DNA from: Microbacterium sp. MYb45
GTDB lineage: Bacteria > Actinomycetota > Actinomycetes > Actinomycetales > Microbacteriaceae
Assembly: GCF_002979655.1 (NCBI RefSeq)
Contig: NZ_PCPG01000012.1
Location: 37,125-101,124 of the forward strand
Reading direction: 5' to 3'
DNA length: 64,000 bases
Position numbers and translations under genes: made by a program
Shown: in pieces, positions 43,357-52,156 of the stretch
Layout of the letters: every line of letters begins with the position of its first letter
Position numbering within the stretch: the first letter of the stretch is position 1
Notes under the pieces: generated by a model
Databases searched by the model: none
Seen by the model: only the letters and a program-made list of their open reading frames with translations
Told to the model about the DNA's origin: nothing

Positions 43357-44222
43357 GCGCCCACGCCGCCCCGCGCACACGTGTCACGCTCGCCGCTCTC
43401 GCCGCGAAGAAGGATGCCGGCGAGCCGATCGTCATGGTCACCGCCTACGACCACCCGAGTGCGCAGATCGTCGAGGCTGCCGGTGTCGACATCGTGCTCG
43501 TGGGCGACTCGGCCGCGATGACCGTGCTCGGCTACGACAGCACCGTGCCGGTCACGGTCGACGAGATGCTGATGCTGACGAAGGCCGTGCGCCGCGGGCT
43601 GACCGTGCCGCTGCTGGTCGGCGATCTGCCGTTCGGCTCGTACGAGGCCTCGGACGAGCTCGCCATCGCCACCGCGCAGCGCTTCGTCAAGGAAGCCGGC
43701 TGCGACCTGGTGAAGATCGAGCGCGGCGGCACGACCGTCGACCGCGCGCGGGCGCTCGTGCAGGCCGGCATCCCCGTGGTCGGGCACGTCGGGCTCACCC
43801 CGCAGACGGCCACGGCGCTCGGCGGCTACCGCGCACAGGGCCGCACCGCCGAAGCGGCGCTCGCCGTGATCGACGACGCCCTCGCCCTGCAGGCCGCCGG
43901 CTGCTCGATGCTCGTGGTCGAGGCGGTGCCCTCCGAGGTCACCGCCGCCCTGGTGCCGCTGCTCGACATCCCCGTGATCGGCATCGGAGCCGGAGCGGAT
44001 GCCGACGGGCAGGTGCTCGTGTTCCACGACCTGCTCGGGCTGTACGACGGCGGGGTGGCCAAGTTCGTGAAGCGGTACGCGGAGTTGCGGACGGCTGCGA
44101 TCGGCGGCGTGGAGGCGTATGCGGCGGACGTGCGCGGGGGTGCGTATCCCGCGGTCGAGCACGGGTATGCGATGCCGGAGGGTGAGGCGGCGCGGCTCGG
44201 GAAGTTGCTCGCGGGGCGCTGA
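43353..44222 (+). CDS. panB: 3-methyl-2-oxobutanoate hydroxymethyltransferase
   Basis: 289 residues. [26 protein letters not shown] (metal-binding Asp), [14 protein letters not shown] and VGHVGLTPQ are the ordered PanB motifs. It makes ketopantoate from 2-oxoisovalerate with methylene-tetrahydrofolate in the cytosol. ATG 43353 overlaps the panD stop by 4 bp. Thus all steps from 2-oxoisovalerate to pantothenate are encoded here if the DUF2520 protein is the reductase. Confidence 0.95.
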   Translation: MSAHAAPRTRVTLAALAAKKDAGEPIVMVTAYDHPSAQIVEAAGVDIVLVGDSAAMTVLGYDSTVPVTVDEMLMLTKAVRRGLTVPLLVGDLPFGSYEASDELAIATAQRFVKEAGCDLVKIERGGTTVDRARALVQAGIPVVGHVGLTPQTATALGGYRAQGRTAEAALAVIDDALALQAAGCSMLVVEAVPSEVTAALVPLLDIPVIGIGAGADADGQVLVFHDLLGLYDGGVAKFVKRYAELRTAAIGGVEAYAADVRGGAYPAVEHGYAMPEGEAARLGKLLAGR

Positions 44223-44226
44223 AGGC

Positions 44227-44306
44227 CGAAACGGAGACGCTCACGGCACCCGGCGGCGTGTCGGCCCGCGGCGCGCCGCACGTAGCGCGGTACGTCTCCG
44301 TTTTCG
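44227..44306. repeat. Inverted repeat downstream of panB
   Basis: CGAAACGGAGACG (44227-44239) pairs with CGTCTCCGTTTTCG (44293-44306) across about 53 bp of very GC-rich sequence that can itself fold. A terminator function for the pan operon is likely, with no strong T-run. Confidence 0.5.
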
Positions 44307-44518
44307 CCCGCGCCCCCGCGCCACGCGCCCGCCCCGCGCGCCGCGCCCCCACGGCACCGTGATCTTGTATTCACTTCTTTTCCGAGCATCCGGGCCGCTG
44401 GCCGCAAAGTTGTTTACCTAACGTTCCTGCTTTCGCCGTTCCCCGTCTGGAACGGCTCCCTAGCGTCGTCTCAGCGCCGGTCCGGTGCGTCGTAGATACA
44501 CACGTGGAAGAGGATGAA

Positions 44519-46732
44519 GTGAAGAGACAGATCGCAGGAGTGTGCACGCTCGCGGCCGTGGCCGCCGCCGTCGCATTCCCCCTCACGGCGGCGAACGCCG
44601 CCGAGGAGCTCGCGGCACCGACATTCAGCCAGGACGGCGGCCGATTCACGGAGTCGACCACCGTCACGCTCACCGCGCCGCAGGGCGCCCAGATCAGGTA
44701 CACGCTCGACGGATCGACGCCGACCGCGAAGAGCCCGCTCTACAAGAAGCCGCTGGTCATCGACGAGACGACCAACCTCGCCGCGGTCTCGATCAAGGGC
44801 GGAGCGACTTCACCCGCCGAGATCGAGGGTTACATCATCAAGACGGACGAAGAGCCGCTCACGTCGTTCTTCGTGATGAGCGACGTGCACACGTCGGCCC
44901 TCACCGAGAAGAACCGGGGCATCTGGAAGAGCCACTTCGACACCCTCGCGTCGATCAACCCCGACCCCGACCTGATCATCTCCAACGGCGACCAGATCAA
45001 CGACAACAACAACAACACCGCGCCCGACCACCAGGTCGTGAAGACGATCTTCGACGAGAACATCGACCGCCTCGGCCTCGACGACACCCCGATCCTGATG
45101 TCGCACGGCAACCACGACGTGGGCAACGCCGACATGGCGAAGTACTACGGCGACTGGTTCCCCAACGCATCCGGCGGCTACTACGAGAAGACGATCGACG
45201 ACCAGACGTTCCTCGTGATCGACACCGAGCGCTACTCGGGCGCGCAGCGCACCTGGCTGCAGGGACGCCTCGCCGCCCTCTCCGCCGAACCCGATGCCCT
45301 CAACACCCCGATCTTCGTCGTCGGCCACCGCCCCACCGCCAACACGGTCTACGACGGAGCCCAGGCCTCCAACGCCACCCTCACCGCCGACCTCTCCGGC
45401 TACCCGCAGGCCGTCTACTTCTCGGGTCACTCGCACCTGCACCTGAACGACGAGCGTTCGATCTGGCAGGGCGGCTTCACGGCCGTGAACGACGGATCCA
45501 TGTCGTACACCGAGACCCCGCACGACGCGTACCAGATCTACGGCAACGCGCTCTGGGACGAGTTCACGATCCCGACCGCGCAGGCCCTGTACGTCGAGGT
45601 CTACGCCGACCGCACCGAGATCGACCGCATCAACTTCGCCGCCGAAGACGAGCGCACCTACGACAACGGCGCCTGGGGCTACCAGTCCGGCTACCCCTTC
45701 GCCAGCGCCGGCACGCTCGCAGGCCCCACCTGGACGGTCCGCCTCGACGGCACGACGCCCGAAGAGGTGCGCGCCAACTTCGACTACACGTCGGCGGCGC
45801 GCGACAACGTCGCACCGGTGCAGCAGGGTGCGCCCGAGCACACCGTGACCGCAGACGGCGCCGACATCCTCCGGGTTCCCGCGGCGACCGACGACGAGTC
45901 CGTCTACGGCTACGACGTGCGGGTCCGCGACGCGGCCACCGGCGTCGAGGCGCTGCCGATCCGTGCCGGTGCGAAGGTTCTCGCCGACTTCCAGATCGCA
46001 CCGCGTCCGAGCATCCTCGAGATCCCGCTCGCGATCCGGAACGGACGCCAGGCCGACGCCCCGCTGATCACCCTCACCAAGGGGACGAGCTACATCGCCG
46101 AGGTCACCGCCGTCGACATGTACGGCAACCGCTCCGAGAAGACCACGGTGTCGTTCGTCGCGGGTCGCGTCCCGGACAAGACCCGCCCGCAGGTGACGCT
46201 CGTCAGCCCGACCACGGCAGGCCCGTCGAAGGCCATCGACATCCGCGTCGACGCGACCGACGAGGTGGGTCTCGCCCGCATCGTCGCGAACATCTACCAG
46301 GGTGGCACGCTCGTGAAGAGCACGCAGTCTACGGCCACGGGCACGAGCGGCTCGCACGTCGCGACCGTGACGCTCCCCGACGGGGCGTACACGATCAAGT
46401 ACAACGCGCAGGATGCCGCGGGCAACATCTCGAAGACCTCGACGTTCGATCTCACGGTCGACGCCACCGCCCCCACTGTGACCGTCAAGACCGGTGCCTC
46501 GTTCACCGTCGGCGATGCGGCGGGCTACGACAAGGTCAGCTTCAAGCTCCACGACGCCGGCAAGATCGACCGGATCGAGCTCAACGGCGTCGGGAAAGAC
46601 CTCTCGAACAACGTCTGGTCCGACCTCAACTTCGTGAAACCGGGAACGTTCGGCGGAGTCGCGGGCGAGAACAGGCTCCTCGTCCACGACGTCGCCGGCA
46701 ACGTCACGACGGTCGAGTTCGTGCTGCGCTGA
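44519..46732 (+). CDS. Secreted calcineurin-type metallophosphoesterase with Ig-like repeats
   Basis: 737 residues. A signal peptide (KRQ head, hydrophobic core, cleavage near AANAAEE) is followed by a chitobiase C-terminal-type domain (about 33-100, YTLDGSTPT). The phosphoesterase domain has all metal-binding blocks: MSDVHTS near 119, SNGDQINDN, SHGNHDVGN, VGHRPT and FSGHSHLH. Two or more Ig-like beta domains (from about 540) end the protein without an LPxTG anchor. It probably hydrolyses an extracellular phosphoester such as a nucleotide, phospholipid head group or teichoic acid part. GTG 44519 was chosen over 44504 because AGAGGA precedes it and it leaves a clean signal peptide. Confidence 0.9.
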   Translation: MKRQIAGVCTLAAVAAAVAFPLTAANAAEELAAPTFSQDGGRFTESTTVTLTAPQGAQIRYTLDGSTPTAKSPLYKKPLVIDETTNLAAVSIKGGATSPAEIEGYIIKTDEEPLTSFFVMSDVHTSALTEKNRGIWKSHFDTLASINPDPDLIISNGDQINDNNNNTAPDHQVVKTIFDENIDRLGLDDTPILMSHGNHDVGNADMAKYYGDWFPNASGGYYEKTIDDQTFLVIDTERYSGAQRTWLQGRLAALSAEPDALNTPIFVVGHRPTANTVYDGAQASNATLTADLSGYPQAVYFSGHSHLHLNDERSIWQGGFTAVNDGSMSYTETPHDAYQIYGNALWDEFTIPTAQALYVEVYADRTEIDRINFAAEDERTYDNGAWGYQSGYPFASAGTLAGPTWTVRLDGTTPEEVRANFDYTSAARDNVAPVQQGAPEHTVTADGADILRVPAATDDESVYGYDVRVRDAATGVEALPIRAGAKVLADFQIAPRPSILEIPLAIRNGRQADAPLITLTKGTSYIAEVTAVDMYGNRSEKTTVSFVAGRVPDKTRPQVTLVSPTTAGPSKAIDIRVDATDEVGLARIVANIYQGGTLVKSTQSTATGTSGSHVATVTLPDGAYTIKYNAQDAAGNISKTSTFDLTVDATAPTVTVKTGASFTVGDAAGYDKVSFKLHDAGKIDRIELNGVGKDLSNNVWSDLNFVKPGTFGGVAGENRLLVHDVAGNVTTVEFVLR

Positions 46733-46742
46733 TCCACCGACG

Positions 46743-46772
46743 CGAAGCCCCGCGGCGTACCGCGGGGCTTCG
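46743..46772. terminator. Intrinsic terminator
   Basis: A perfect 13-bp stem, CGAAGCCCCGCGG with its complement, encloses the tetraloop CGTA. It lies between convergent genes and probably serves both. Confidence 0.85.
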
Positions 46773-46776
46773 TGCG

Positions 46777-46989
46777 TCAGCCGGCGTCGGGCTCCCAGCG
46801 CAGCAGATCGCCGGGCTGGCACTCCAGCACCGCGCAGAGGGCATCCAGCGTCGTGAAGCGCACCGCCTTCGCGCGACCGTTCTTCAAGACGGCGAGGTTG
46901 GTCGGCGTGATGCCGATGCGCTCGGCCAGCTCGCCGACGCTCATCTTCCTCCGCGCCATCATCACGTCGATGTCGACCACCACGGGCAT
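46777..46989 (-). CDS. XRE-family helix-turn-helix regulator (YozG-like)
   Basis: 70 residues, essentially one helix-turn-helix: MMARRKMSVGELAERIGITP then TNLAVLKNGRAKAVRFTTLD and CQPGDLLRW, as in small Cro/YozG-type regulators. Its ATG is the last codon region of the DUF2975 gene (1-bp overlap), a pairing seen repeatedly in Gram-positive bacteria, which suggests the two act together. Probably an autoregulator of this two-gene unit. Confidence 0.85.
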   Translation of the reverse strand: MPVVVDIDVMMARRKMSVGELAERIGITPTNLAVLKNGRAKAVRFTTLDALCAVLECQPGDLLRWEPDAG

Positions 46990-47477
46990 CAGATCACCTC
47001 GTCGTCGAGTTCGGAGCGCAGCGCTCGCGCCTCGGCCTCACTATCGATCGCCTGCCGCAGCAGCGCCTTCATGACGACCACGAGCAGCGCCATCCCGGCG
47101 AGCACGACTCCGGCGCCGCCGATCAACGCCACGACGCCCGGCGCCGTCGACCCCGGCGCGAGCAGCGCGGCCAGGATCCACGTGAGGGCGGCGGCCACCA
47201 GGATCGCCCCGATGATGACGTTCACGTACCGGAACGACGACTCCGCGAAGATCGATCCGCGCCGCACCCGCGTGAGCAGCATCCACACGCACACCCCGAA
47301 CACCTGCAGTGTTCCCACGCCCAGCACCACGATCGACACCAGCACGATCCGGCCCCACAGCTCATCCTCGGCGAGGTCGAGCCACAGCAGCGGCACGATG
47401 AGCGCCTGCACCGCCAGTGAACCCAGCAGCGCCACCGCGATCACGATGCGCAGAACGACGATCGTCGTCTTCCCCAT
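46989..47477 (-). CDS. DUF2975-family membrane protein
   Basis: 162 residues with four membrane helices (about 8-27, 43-66, 88-107, 113-135), a short loop with LTRVRRGSIFAESSFRYV, and a charged C-terminal tail. The FAESSFR segment and its coupling to a small XRE regulator are characteristic of DUF2975. AAGGAG precedes ATG 47477; open frame further upstream is not credible. Function unknown; perhaps it sequesters the regulator at the membrane. Confidence 0.82.
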   Translation of the reverse strand: MGKTTIVVLRIVIAVALLGSLAVQALIVPLLWLDLAEDELWGRIVLVSIVVLGVGTLQVFGVCVWMLLTRVRRGSIFAESSFRYVNVIIGAILVAAALTWILAALLAPGSTAPGVVALIGGAGVVLAGMALLVVVMKALLRQAIDSEAEARALRSELDDEVI

Positions 47478-47601
47478 ACCCACTCCTTCATCGAAGAACA
47501 ACAGGAATCTATCGTTATTCGTTCGATGGAGCAAGTGAGGGGCGGTCAGAGTGCGACGGCGGTCGGTGCTGTCGTGCGGAGAGGTCGGTGTCGCGGCGCG
47601 G

Positions 47602-49302
47602 TCAATGTCGCCGGAGGGTGCGACGGATGCTGCGCACCGTGCGGCCCGCGGCGTCCTTGAGTCCGCCGCCCGGCCACTCGCGATGCAGCTCCACCGTGCC
47701 GCCCTCGCCTGCCGTGAGCGTGCAGGCGCGCCCCGCGAGGATCGGCGAACGGCCGATGCGAGCGAGCACCGCGGCATCGGCCTCCAGGGGAACGTCGAAT
47801 GTCCACCCCGCCCGGCGGACCTTGACGCTGAGCGGGCCGCCTCGGGAATCGTCCGTCCGCTCGAACGAACGAACCGGATCGATCGAGACGGCGACGGCGG
47901 AGAGGTCACGTGGTCGGCGGCCGGAGAGGATGCGCTCGGTCCCGGTGTCCGTGCCGGTGCCGGTGTCGGTGCCGGTGCCGGTGTCGGTGCCGTCGCGGAG
48001 GATCAGCTCGATGCGATCGTTGCGCAGCTCGCGATCCACCGCCAGGAGATTCGCCGGCAACCCGTCGAGAGACGACAGCGGCAGTGACGTCAGCCGAATC
48101 GACTTCTTGGCGCCGGAGGACTTCGCGCCGGTCGCAGGCCCGGCGGCATCCTGCGCGGCGGGGGCCGGCGGATCCGCTGCGAACGTCTCGAACACCAGCG
48201 CATCCTTCCCGTCGTGCGTGATGTCGACGCGAACGGTGAGGTGCAGCCCGCCGCCCCGCGACCACTGCGCGGCGGTGACCGTGGCGCGGCACTGCAACCC
48301 CGACTCGAACGCGGCCAGACGCACCAGGTCGTCACGGCGATCGGCGCGGAGAAGCGCCGCGCGGATGCGGTGCGCGAAGCTGAGGCCGGCATCCACGCCA
48401 GGACCGAACCGTCTCTGCGTCAGGGGGACCACCACGTCCAGCAGGCGGTCGCGATACTCGTCGGGGTACTTGACCATGCGCGGCCCCGCGATGCGCTTGA
48501 GGATCTTGCCGCGGAACCAGTGCCGCAGGAGCCGGTCGCGCAGTCGTCCCGGGTCGGTGTGCGCCTCGACGACGTCGAGGACGGTCTCCAGATGCGGGAA
48601 GTACGTCTCCGGCTCGATCCGCGCAGAGCTGGCGCTGCCCGGCTGCTTCACCCACGCGTAGCAGGGCTCGCTCGCGAGGACCGAGATGGTCGACGCGGCG
48701 AAGTACGCCTGCATCACGAACAGGTGATCCTCCAGCCGCACGCGCCCCTCCGGGAAGCGGATGCCGTTCGCCCGCAGGAACGCCGTGCGGAACATCTTGT
48801 GCGGCGTGAGCATCTCGAGCAGCGGATCGGTGCCCAGCGTCGCCCGGGGGATGTCGCGGCGGAAGATCTTGCTCGGAAGCGGGCGACCGATCCCCACTTC
48901 CTTGCCGACGACGACGTCGGACGCGTTCGCATCCGCGTAGTCGCACAGCTTCTCGAGCGCGCCGTCGAACAGGTAGTCGTCCTGGTCGACGAACTGTACG
49001 TACGTGCCTCGGGCAGCGTCGACGCCGTGGTTGCGCGGCATGCCCGGCCATCCGGAGTGCTCCAGCGACAGCACCCGCACGTTCGGGCGCTCGCGGGCGA
49101 TGGCGGCCAGGCGCTCACCGGTCGGCTCTCCCGAGCCGTCGTCGCACAGCAGCACCTCGAACGCGGCGGGGTCGAGGGTCTGGCGATCGAGCGATGCGAT
49201 GAGGTCATCGAACGATGCGCCCGGCCGGAACACCGGAACCACCACGCTCACGCGGATGCTGTTCCCGCTGCTGCTGCTCTCCGGCTGAATGCTCTGCGAC
49301 AA
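47602..49302 (-). CDS. Family 2 glycosyltransferase with long C-terminal domain
   Basis: 566 residues. The GT-A domain opens VSVVVPVFRPGASFDDLIAS, then LLCDDGSGEPT, PGMPRNHGVDAARG and the nucleotide-sugar DxD as VDQDDYLFD. A W-x-x-P-like region and a helical middle follow. The C-terminal 200 residues form a beta-rich domain common in wall teichoic or polysaccharide glycosyltransferases (TagF/CDP-glycerol neighbourhood type), interrupted by a GTDTGT repeat. It probably builds a surface glycan at the inner membrane face. TTG 49302 was chosen for its GGGGGAG site; GTG 49341 is the alternative. Confidence 0.85.
   Translation of the reverse strand: MSQSIQPESSSSGNSIRVSVVVPVFRPGASFDDLIASLDRQTLDPAAFEVLLCDDGSGEPTGERLAAIARERPNVRVLSLEHSGWPGMPRNHGVDAARGTYVQFVDQDDYLFDGALEKLCDYADANASDVVVGKEVGIGRPLPSKIFRRDIPRATLGTDPLLEMLTPHKMFRTAFLRANGIRFPEGRVRLEDHLFVMQAYFAASTISVLASEPCYAWVKQPGSASSARIEPETYFPHLETVLDVVEAHTDPGRLRDRLLRHWFRGKILKRIAGPRMVKYPDEYRDRLLDVVVPLTQRRFGPGVDAGLSFAHRIRAALLRADRRDDLVRLAAFESGLQCRATVTAAQWSRGGGLHLTVRVDITHDGKDALVFETFAADPPAPAAQDAAGPATGAKSSGAKKSIRLTSLPLSSLDGLPANLLAVDRELRNDRIELILRDGTDTGTGTDTGTGTDTGTERILSGRRPRDLSAVAVSIDPVRSFERTDDSRGGPLSVKVRRAGWTFDVPLEADAAVLARIGRSPILAGRACTLTAGEGGTVELHREWPGGGLKDAAGRTVRSIRRTLRRH
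47945..47992. repeat. 18-bp tandem repeat inside the glycosyltransferase gene
   Basis: About 2.7 copies of an 18-bp unit (plus-strand reading GTGTCGGTGCCGGTGCCG) encode the repeated residues GTDTGT. Copy number changes would stay in frame because 18 is a multiple of 3. Confidence 0.8.
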
Positions 49303-49437
49303 AACGTCTCCCCCACGTCGACTGTTCCTCGAGCTAAACACGCCTTCCTGTGGGGGTCACCAGGCTTGCGTTTCGGCCGGGCGTGTGCAGAAGTTCGCAC
49401 GGCGCGCAGGCAGAGCGGGGCGAGAGACTCCTCGAAT

Positions 49438-49728
49438 TCAGGAGGCGATGCGTCGAGCCGTGGTCTCGGCCGTTCGCGGGTCGACCTCGGCCCACACCGC
49501 GTCCAGCGAGAGCTCGAGCACGCCGGCGATCGCCGCGATCGTCGAGAACGCGGGGGTGGCGACGCGTCCCGACTCGATCTTGCGCAGGGTCTCGGGGGAG
49601 ATGCCGGCGTCCAGCGCGACGCTCAGCATCGACCGTTCCCCGCGCGCGCGACGCAGCAGGGCGCCGAGGCGCTCGCCGCGTTCTACCTCGGCGGGGGTGA
49701 GCGGCAGCCGGACCATCATGATGCCCAT
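49438..49728 (-). CDS. XRE-family helix-turn-helix regulator
   Basis: 96 residues. The helix-turn-helix lies at about 32-60 (LSVALDAGISPETLRKIESG) and a short dimerisation tail follows. The start is MGIMMVRLP or two residues later. It is divergent from a methionine aminopeptidase gene, with a 12-bp direct repeat between them, which suggests it controls itself and map. Confidence 0.88.
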   Translation of the reverse strand: MGIMMVRLPLTPAEVERGERLGALLRRARGERSMLSVALDAGISPETLRKIESGRVATPAFSTIAAIAGVLELSLDAVWAEVDPRTAETTARRIAS

Positions 49729-49733
49729 ACTAA

Positions 49734-49759
49734 TACCGGGATAGTATTACCGGGATAGT
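49734..49759. promoter_or_regulatory. Direct-repeat operator between XRE and map genes
   Basis: TACCGGGATAGT occurs twice with starts 14 bp apart, in the 56-bp gap between divergent start codons. With the nearby ATACTAATACC it gives partial dyads. The most likely ligand is the adjacent XRE protein. Confidence 0.6.
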
Positions 49760-49784
49760 TATTGGTCACGACGGAAGAGGACCC

Positions 49785-50558
49785 ATGATCGAGATCCTGA
49801 ACGCCGACGAGCTCGCGCGGGCGCGGGCGACCGGCGCGCTCGTCGGCGACATCCTGCAGGCGTTGAAAGCCCGCGCCGCGGTCGGTGTGAATCTGCTCGA
49901 CCTCGACCGGTGGGCGAAGCAGCTGATCGAGGATGCCGGGGCCGAGTCCTGCTACGTCGACTACGCCCCCTCGTTCGGCCGCGGCCCGTTCGGCCACTAC
50001 GTCTGCACAGCCGTGAACGATGCCGTGCTGCACGGCATGCCCCACGACTATGCGCTCCGGCCGGGAGACCTGCTCACGCTCGACCTGGCCGTCACCCTGC
50101 GCGGCATCTCGGCCGATGCGGCCATCAGTTTCGTGGTCGGCGGCACCCCGGCGGCGGAAGACCTCGCCATGATCGAGGCGACCGAGCGGGCGCTCGCCGC
50201 GGGCATCGCCGCCGCTCGCCCCGGGGCCCGCATCGGCGACCTGTCGCACGCGATCGGCACGGTGCTGCACGACGCCGGCTACCCCATCAACCTCGAATTC
50301 GGCGGCCACGGCATCGGCTCGACCATGCACCAGGATCCTCATATCGCGAACGACGGGCGGCCCGGCCGCGGCTACACGCTGCGCCCCGGACTGCTGCTCG
50401 CGCTCGAGCCCTGGGTCATGGCCGACACCGACGTGCTGCGCACCGACGACGACGGCTGGACTCTGCGGAGCGCGACCGGATGCCGCACCGCGCACACCGA
50501 GCACACCATCGCGATCACCGCGGACGGGGCGGAGATCCTGACCCTGCCGAGATCGTGA
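49785..50558 (+). CDS. map: Type I methionine aminopeptidase
   Basis: 257 residues. All five metal ligands are visible: Asp100, Asp111, His175, Glu208 and Glu239, in LTLDLAV, SADAAISF, GGHGIGSTMH, LALEPW and AHTEHTIAI. It removes the initiator methionine from nascent proteins. No N-terminal zinc-finger or SH3 extension is present. It is not beside ribosomal genes as a housekeeping copy often is, and has its own XRE-type regulator, so it may be an accessory paralogue. Confidence 0.93.
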   Translation: MIEILNADELARARATGALVGDILQALKARAAVGVNLLDLDRWAKQLIEDAGAESCYVDYAPSFGRGPFGHYVCTAVNDAVLHGMPHDYALRPGDLLTLDLAVTLRGISADAAISFVVGGTPAAEDLAMIEATERALAAGIAAARPGARIGDLSHAIGTVLHDAGYPINLEFGGHGIGSTMHQDPHIANDGRPGRGYTLRPGLLLALEPWVMADTDVLRTDDDGWTLRSATGCRTAHTEHTIAITADGAEILTLPRS

Positions 50559-50593
50559 CGTTGCCGAAGGATCGCGCCGCATGACCCGCCGGG

Positions 50594-52096
50594 CTAGCTC
50601 AGTACGAGCCCGATCTCGAACGATCGCCGCCACGGCAGGGTCAGTTCCTGGATGCGCACGTCCTCCGCGGGGAGCGTCGACTCCAGCAGCGCCGTCAACT
50701 CCTCACGGATGACCCGCTCCGCCGTCGCGACCCGGCCGTCGTCGGCCATCGGGTAGACGTCGGGGAACAGCGCGGGCCCGGAGTCGGTGCGCACGACCGC
50801 CTGGTACGCGAAGTCGTCGAGCAGTCGCGTGAGCAGGGCGATGCGGGCGGCGCGGGCATCGAACGTGCCCGTCGCCCGGCCGACCACTCCGGCCGCCGCG
50901 ACCGCGACCACGCTGCCGAGCGTGTTGCCGGCCGTGTTCCACCCGCCGAAAGCCTCGAGTCGCCCGAGCAGCCCCGCCTCGGCGAGCGCCCGCACGAGCG
51001 CCTCGTCGGCGCCGTTCGGGTAGCGGACGTCGGCGAGGGCCACGTGCTCGCCCGCGTCCAGCCGCTCCGTGATCAGCGCGACCGTGCCGGCCACGGCATC
51101 CGCATCCACCCGATCCGGCCGGCCGCGGAACATGTCGTGCCGGTCGGGGTCGGGGGCGTGCAGCACCAGGGTCACGTCGCCGCCTTCGGAGACCTCCACG
51201 GCCCCGGCCGCGCGGATCTGCCGACTCGCGGATGCCGCGAGCGACATGTTCTCGTACGGCGGGATGCGGGTCATGCCCTCGGCGTCCGCACACGCGACCG
51301 AGAACGAAGCGGTCACACCGGCGTTCGCGGCCAGCGCCCTGGCGACCAGCGCCGCGCCCACCTCGTCGGCACCCGGGTACATCAGCACATCGCGGCCCGA
51401 CGGCAGCATCCGCATCCAGTGCCGCAGCCACACCTGTTCGGCGCTGCCCGCGGCGAACGGCGCGGTGTCATCGGCGGTGATCGCCAGGAAGTCGAGCGTC
51501 GCATCCTCGACGAGCGCGAGCGTCGACAGGTTCACGATGTGATTGCGCAGCCGCCGTGCCGAATAGTCGGACACGATCTCGGCCGGCACCGGGGTCAGCT
51601 CCGACAGGGGAAGCACGTCGGCCTCGTCGAGCAGCCGGTGCGCGTCGCCGCCGAGCGCATGGATCTCCTTGCCGTGCTCCCGCCAGTACTCCGGCTCCTC
51701 GGCCGCCGAGTACGAGTTGCTCGCCCGTGTCACGAGCGAGACGGCCGAGATGGGCAGCTCCGGCCGACGGCGGCGCACCTCGCGCAGCACGTCGAGCCGC
51801 TCCAGCACCTCGCGCGTCGTGTCGGCGCTCGTGCGGCTGGCGATCAGCCCGCCGTAGAGCAGCATGTCGACCGACACCACCACATGAACCGTGGCCGGGT
51901 CGGCGACGCGGTCGAGCAGCCAGGCGCCGAGCGCGATCGCGTCTCCGGCGACACGGTATGAGGGCAGGATCTCGGCCGGTGGCACGTCGAGGATCACTCC
52001 GGCCACCGCGGCGACGTCGCCGGGAAGCCGCACGTTCACCGGCCGGTCGTCGAGCGGGAGCAGAGCGATGCGCGGGCGCAGAGTCGTGTCGGACAC
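50594..52096 (-). CDS. DUF4127-family protein
   Basis: 500 residues. The opening RIALLPLDDRPVNVRLP and the later VVSVDMLLYGGLIASR, ITADDTAPF, YPGADEVGAALVARAL and FGGWNTAGNTLG blocks are the ordered signature of DUF4127. It is a cytosolic-looking alpha/beta protein of unknown chemistry with several conserved Asp and His suited to a metal or sugar site. It follows a GntR gene by 60 bp on the same strand, opposite an amino-sugar transport and NanE/ROK operon. This makes a glycosidase-, epimerase- or deacetylase-like role in that pathway plausible. Confidence 0.85.
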   Translation of the reverse strand: MSDTTLRPRIALLPLDDRPVNVRLPGDVAAVAGVILDVPPAEILPSYRVAGDAIALGAWLLDRVADPATVHVVVSVDMLLYGGLIASRTSADTTREVLERLDVLREVRRRRPELPISAVSLVTRASNSYSAAEEPEYWREHGKEIHALGGDAHRLLDEADVLPLSELTPVPAEIVSDYSARRLRNHIVNLSTLALVEDATLDFLAITADDTAPFAAGSAEQVWLRHWMRMLPSGRDVLMYPGADEVGAALVARALAANAGVTASFSVACADAEGMTRIPPYENMSLAASASRQIRAAGAVEVSEGGDVTLVLHAPDPDRHDMFRGRPDRVDADAVAGTVALITERLDAGEHVALADVRYPNGADEALVRALAEAGLLGRLEAFGGWNTAGNTLGSVVAVAAAGVVGRATGTFDARAARIALLTRLLDDFAYQAVVRTDSGPALFPDVYPMADDGRVATAERVIREELTALLESTLPAEDVRIQELTLPWRRSFEIGLVLS

Positions 52097-52156
52097 GGGG
52101 GAGTGCCTTTCGTCAGGGGACTTCGGGGAGTTCGGGTGGCGATTCGGAAACGGGGG

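Noticed and set aside
44223..44518. Possible small gene between panB and the phosphoesterase
   Set aside because: The frames are Arg/Pro-rich and overlap the inverted repeat; no ribosome site was found.
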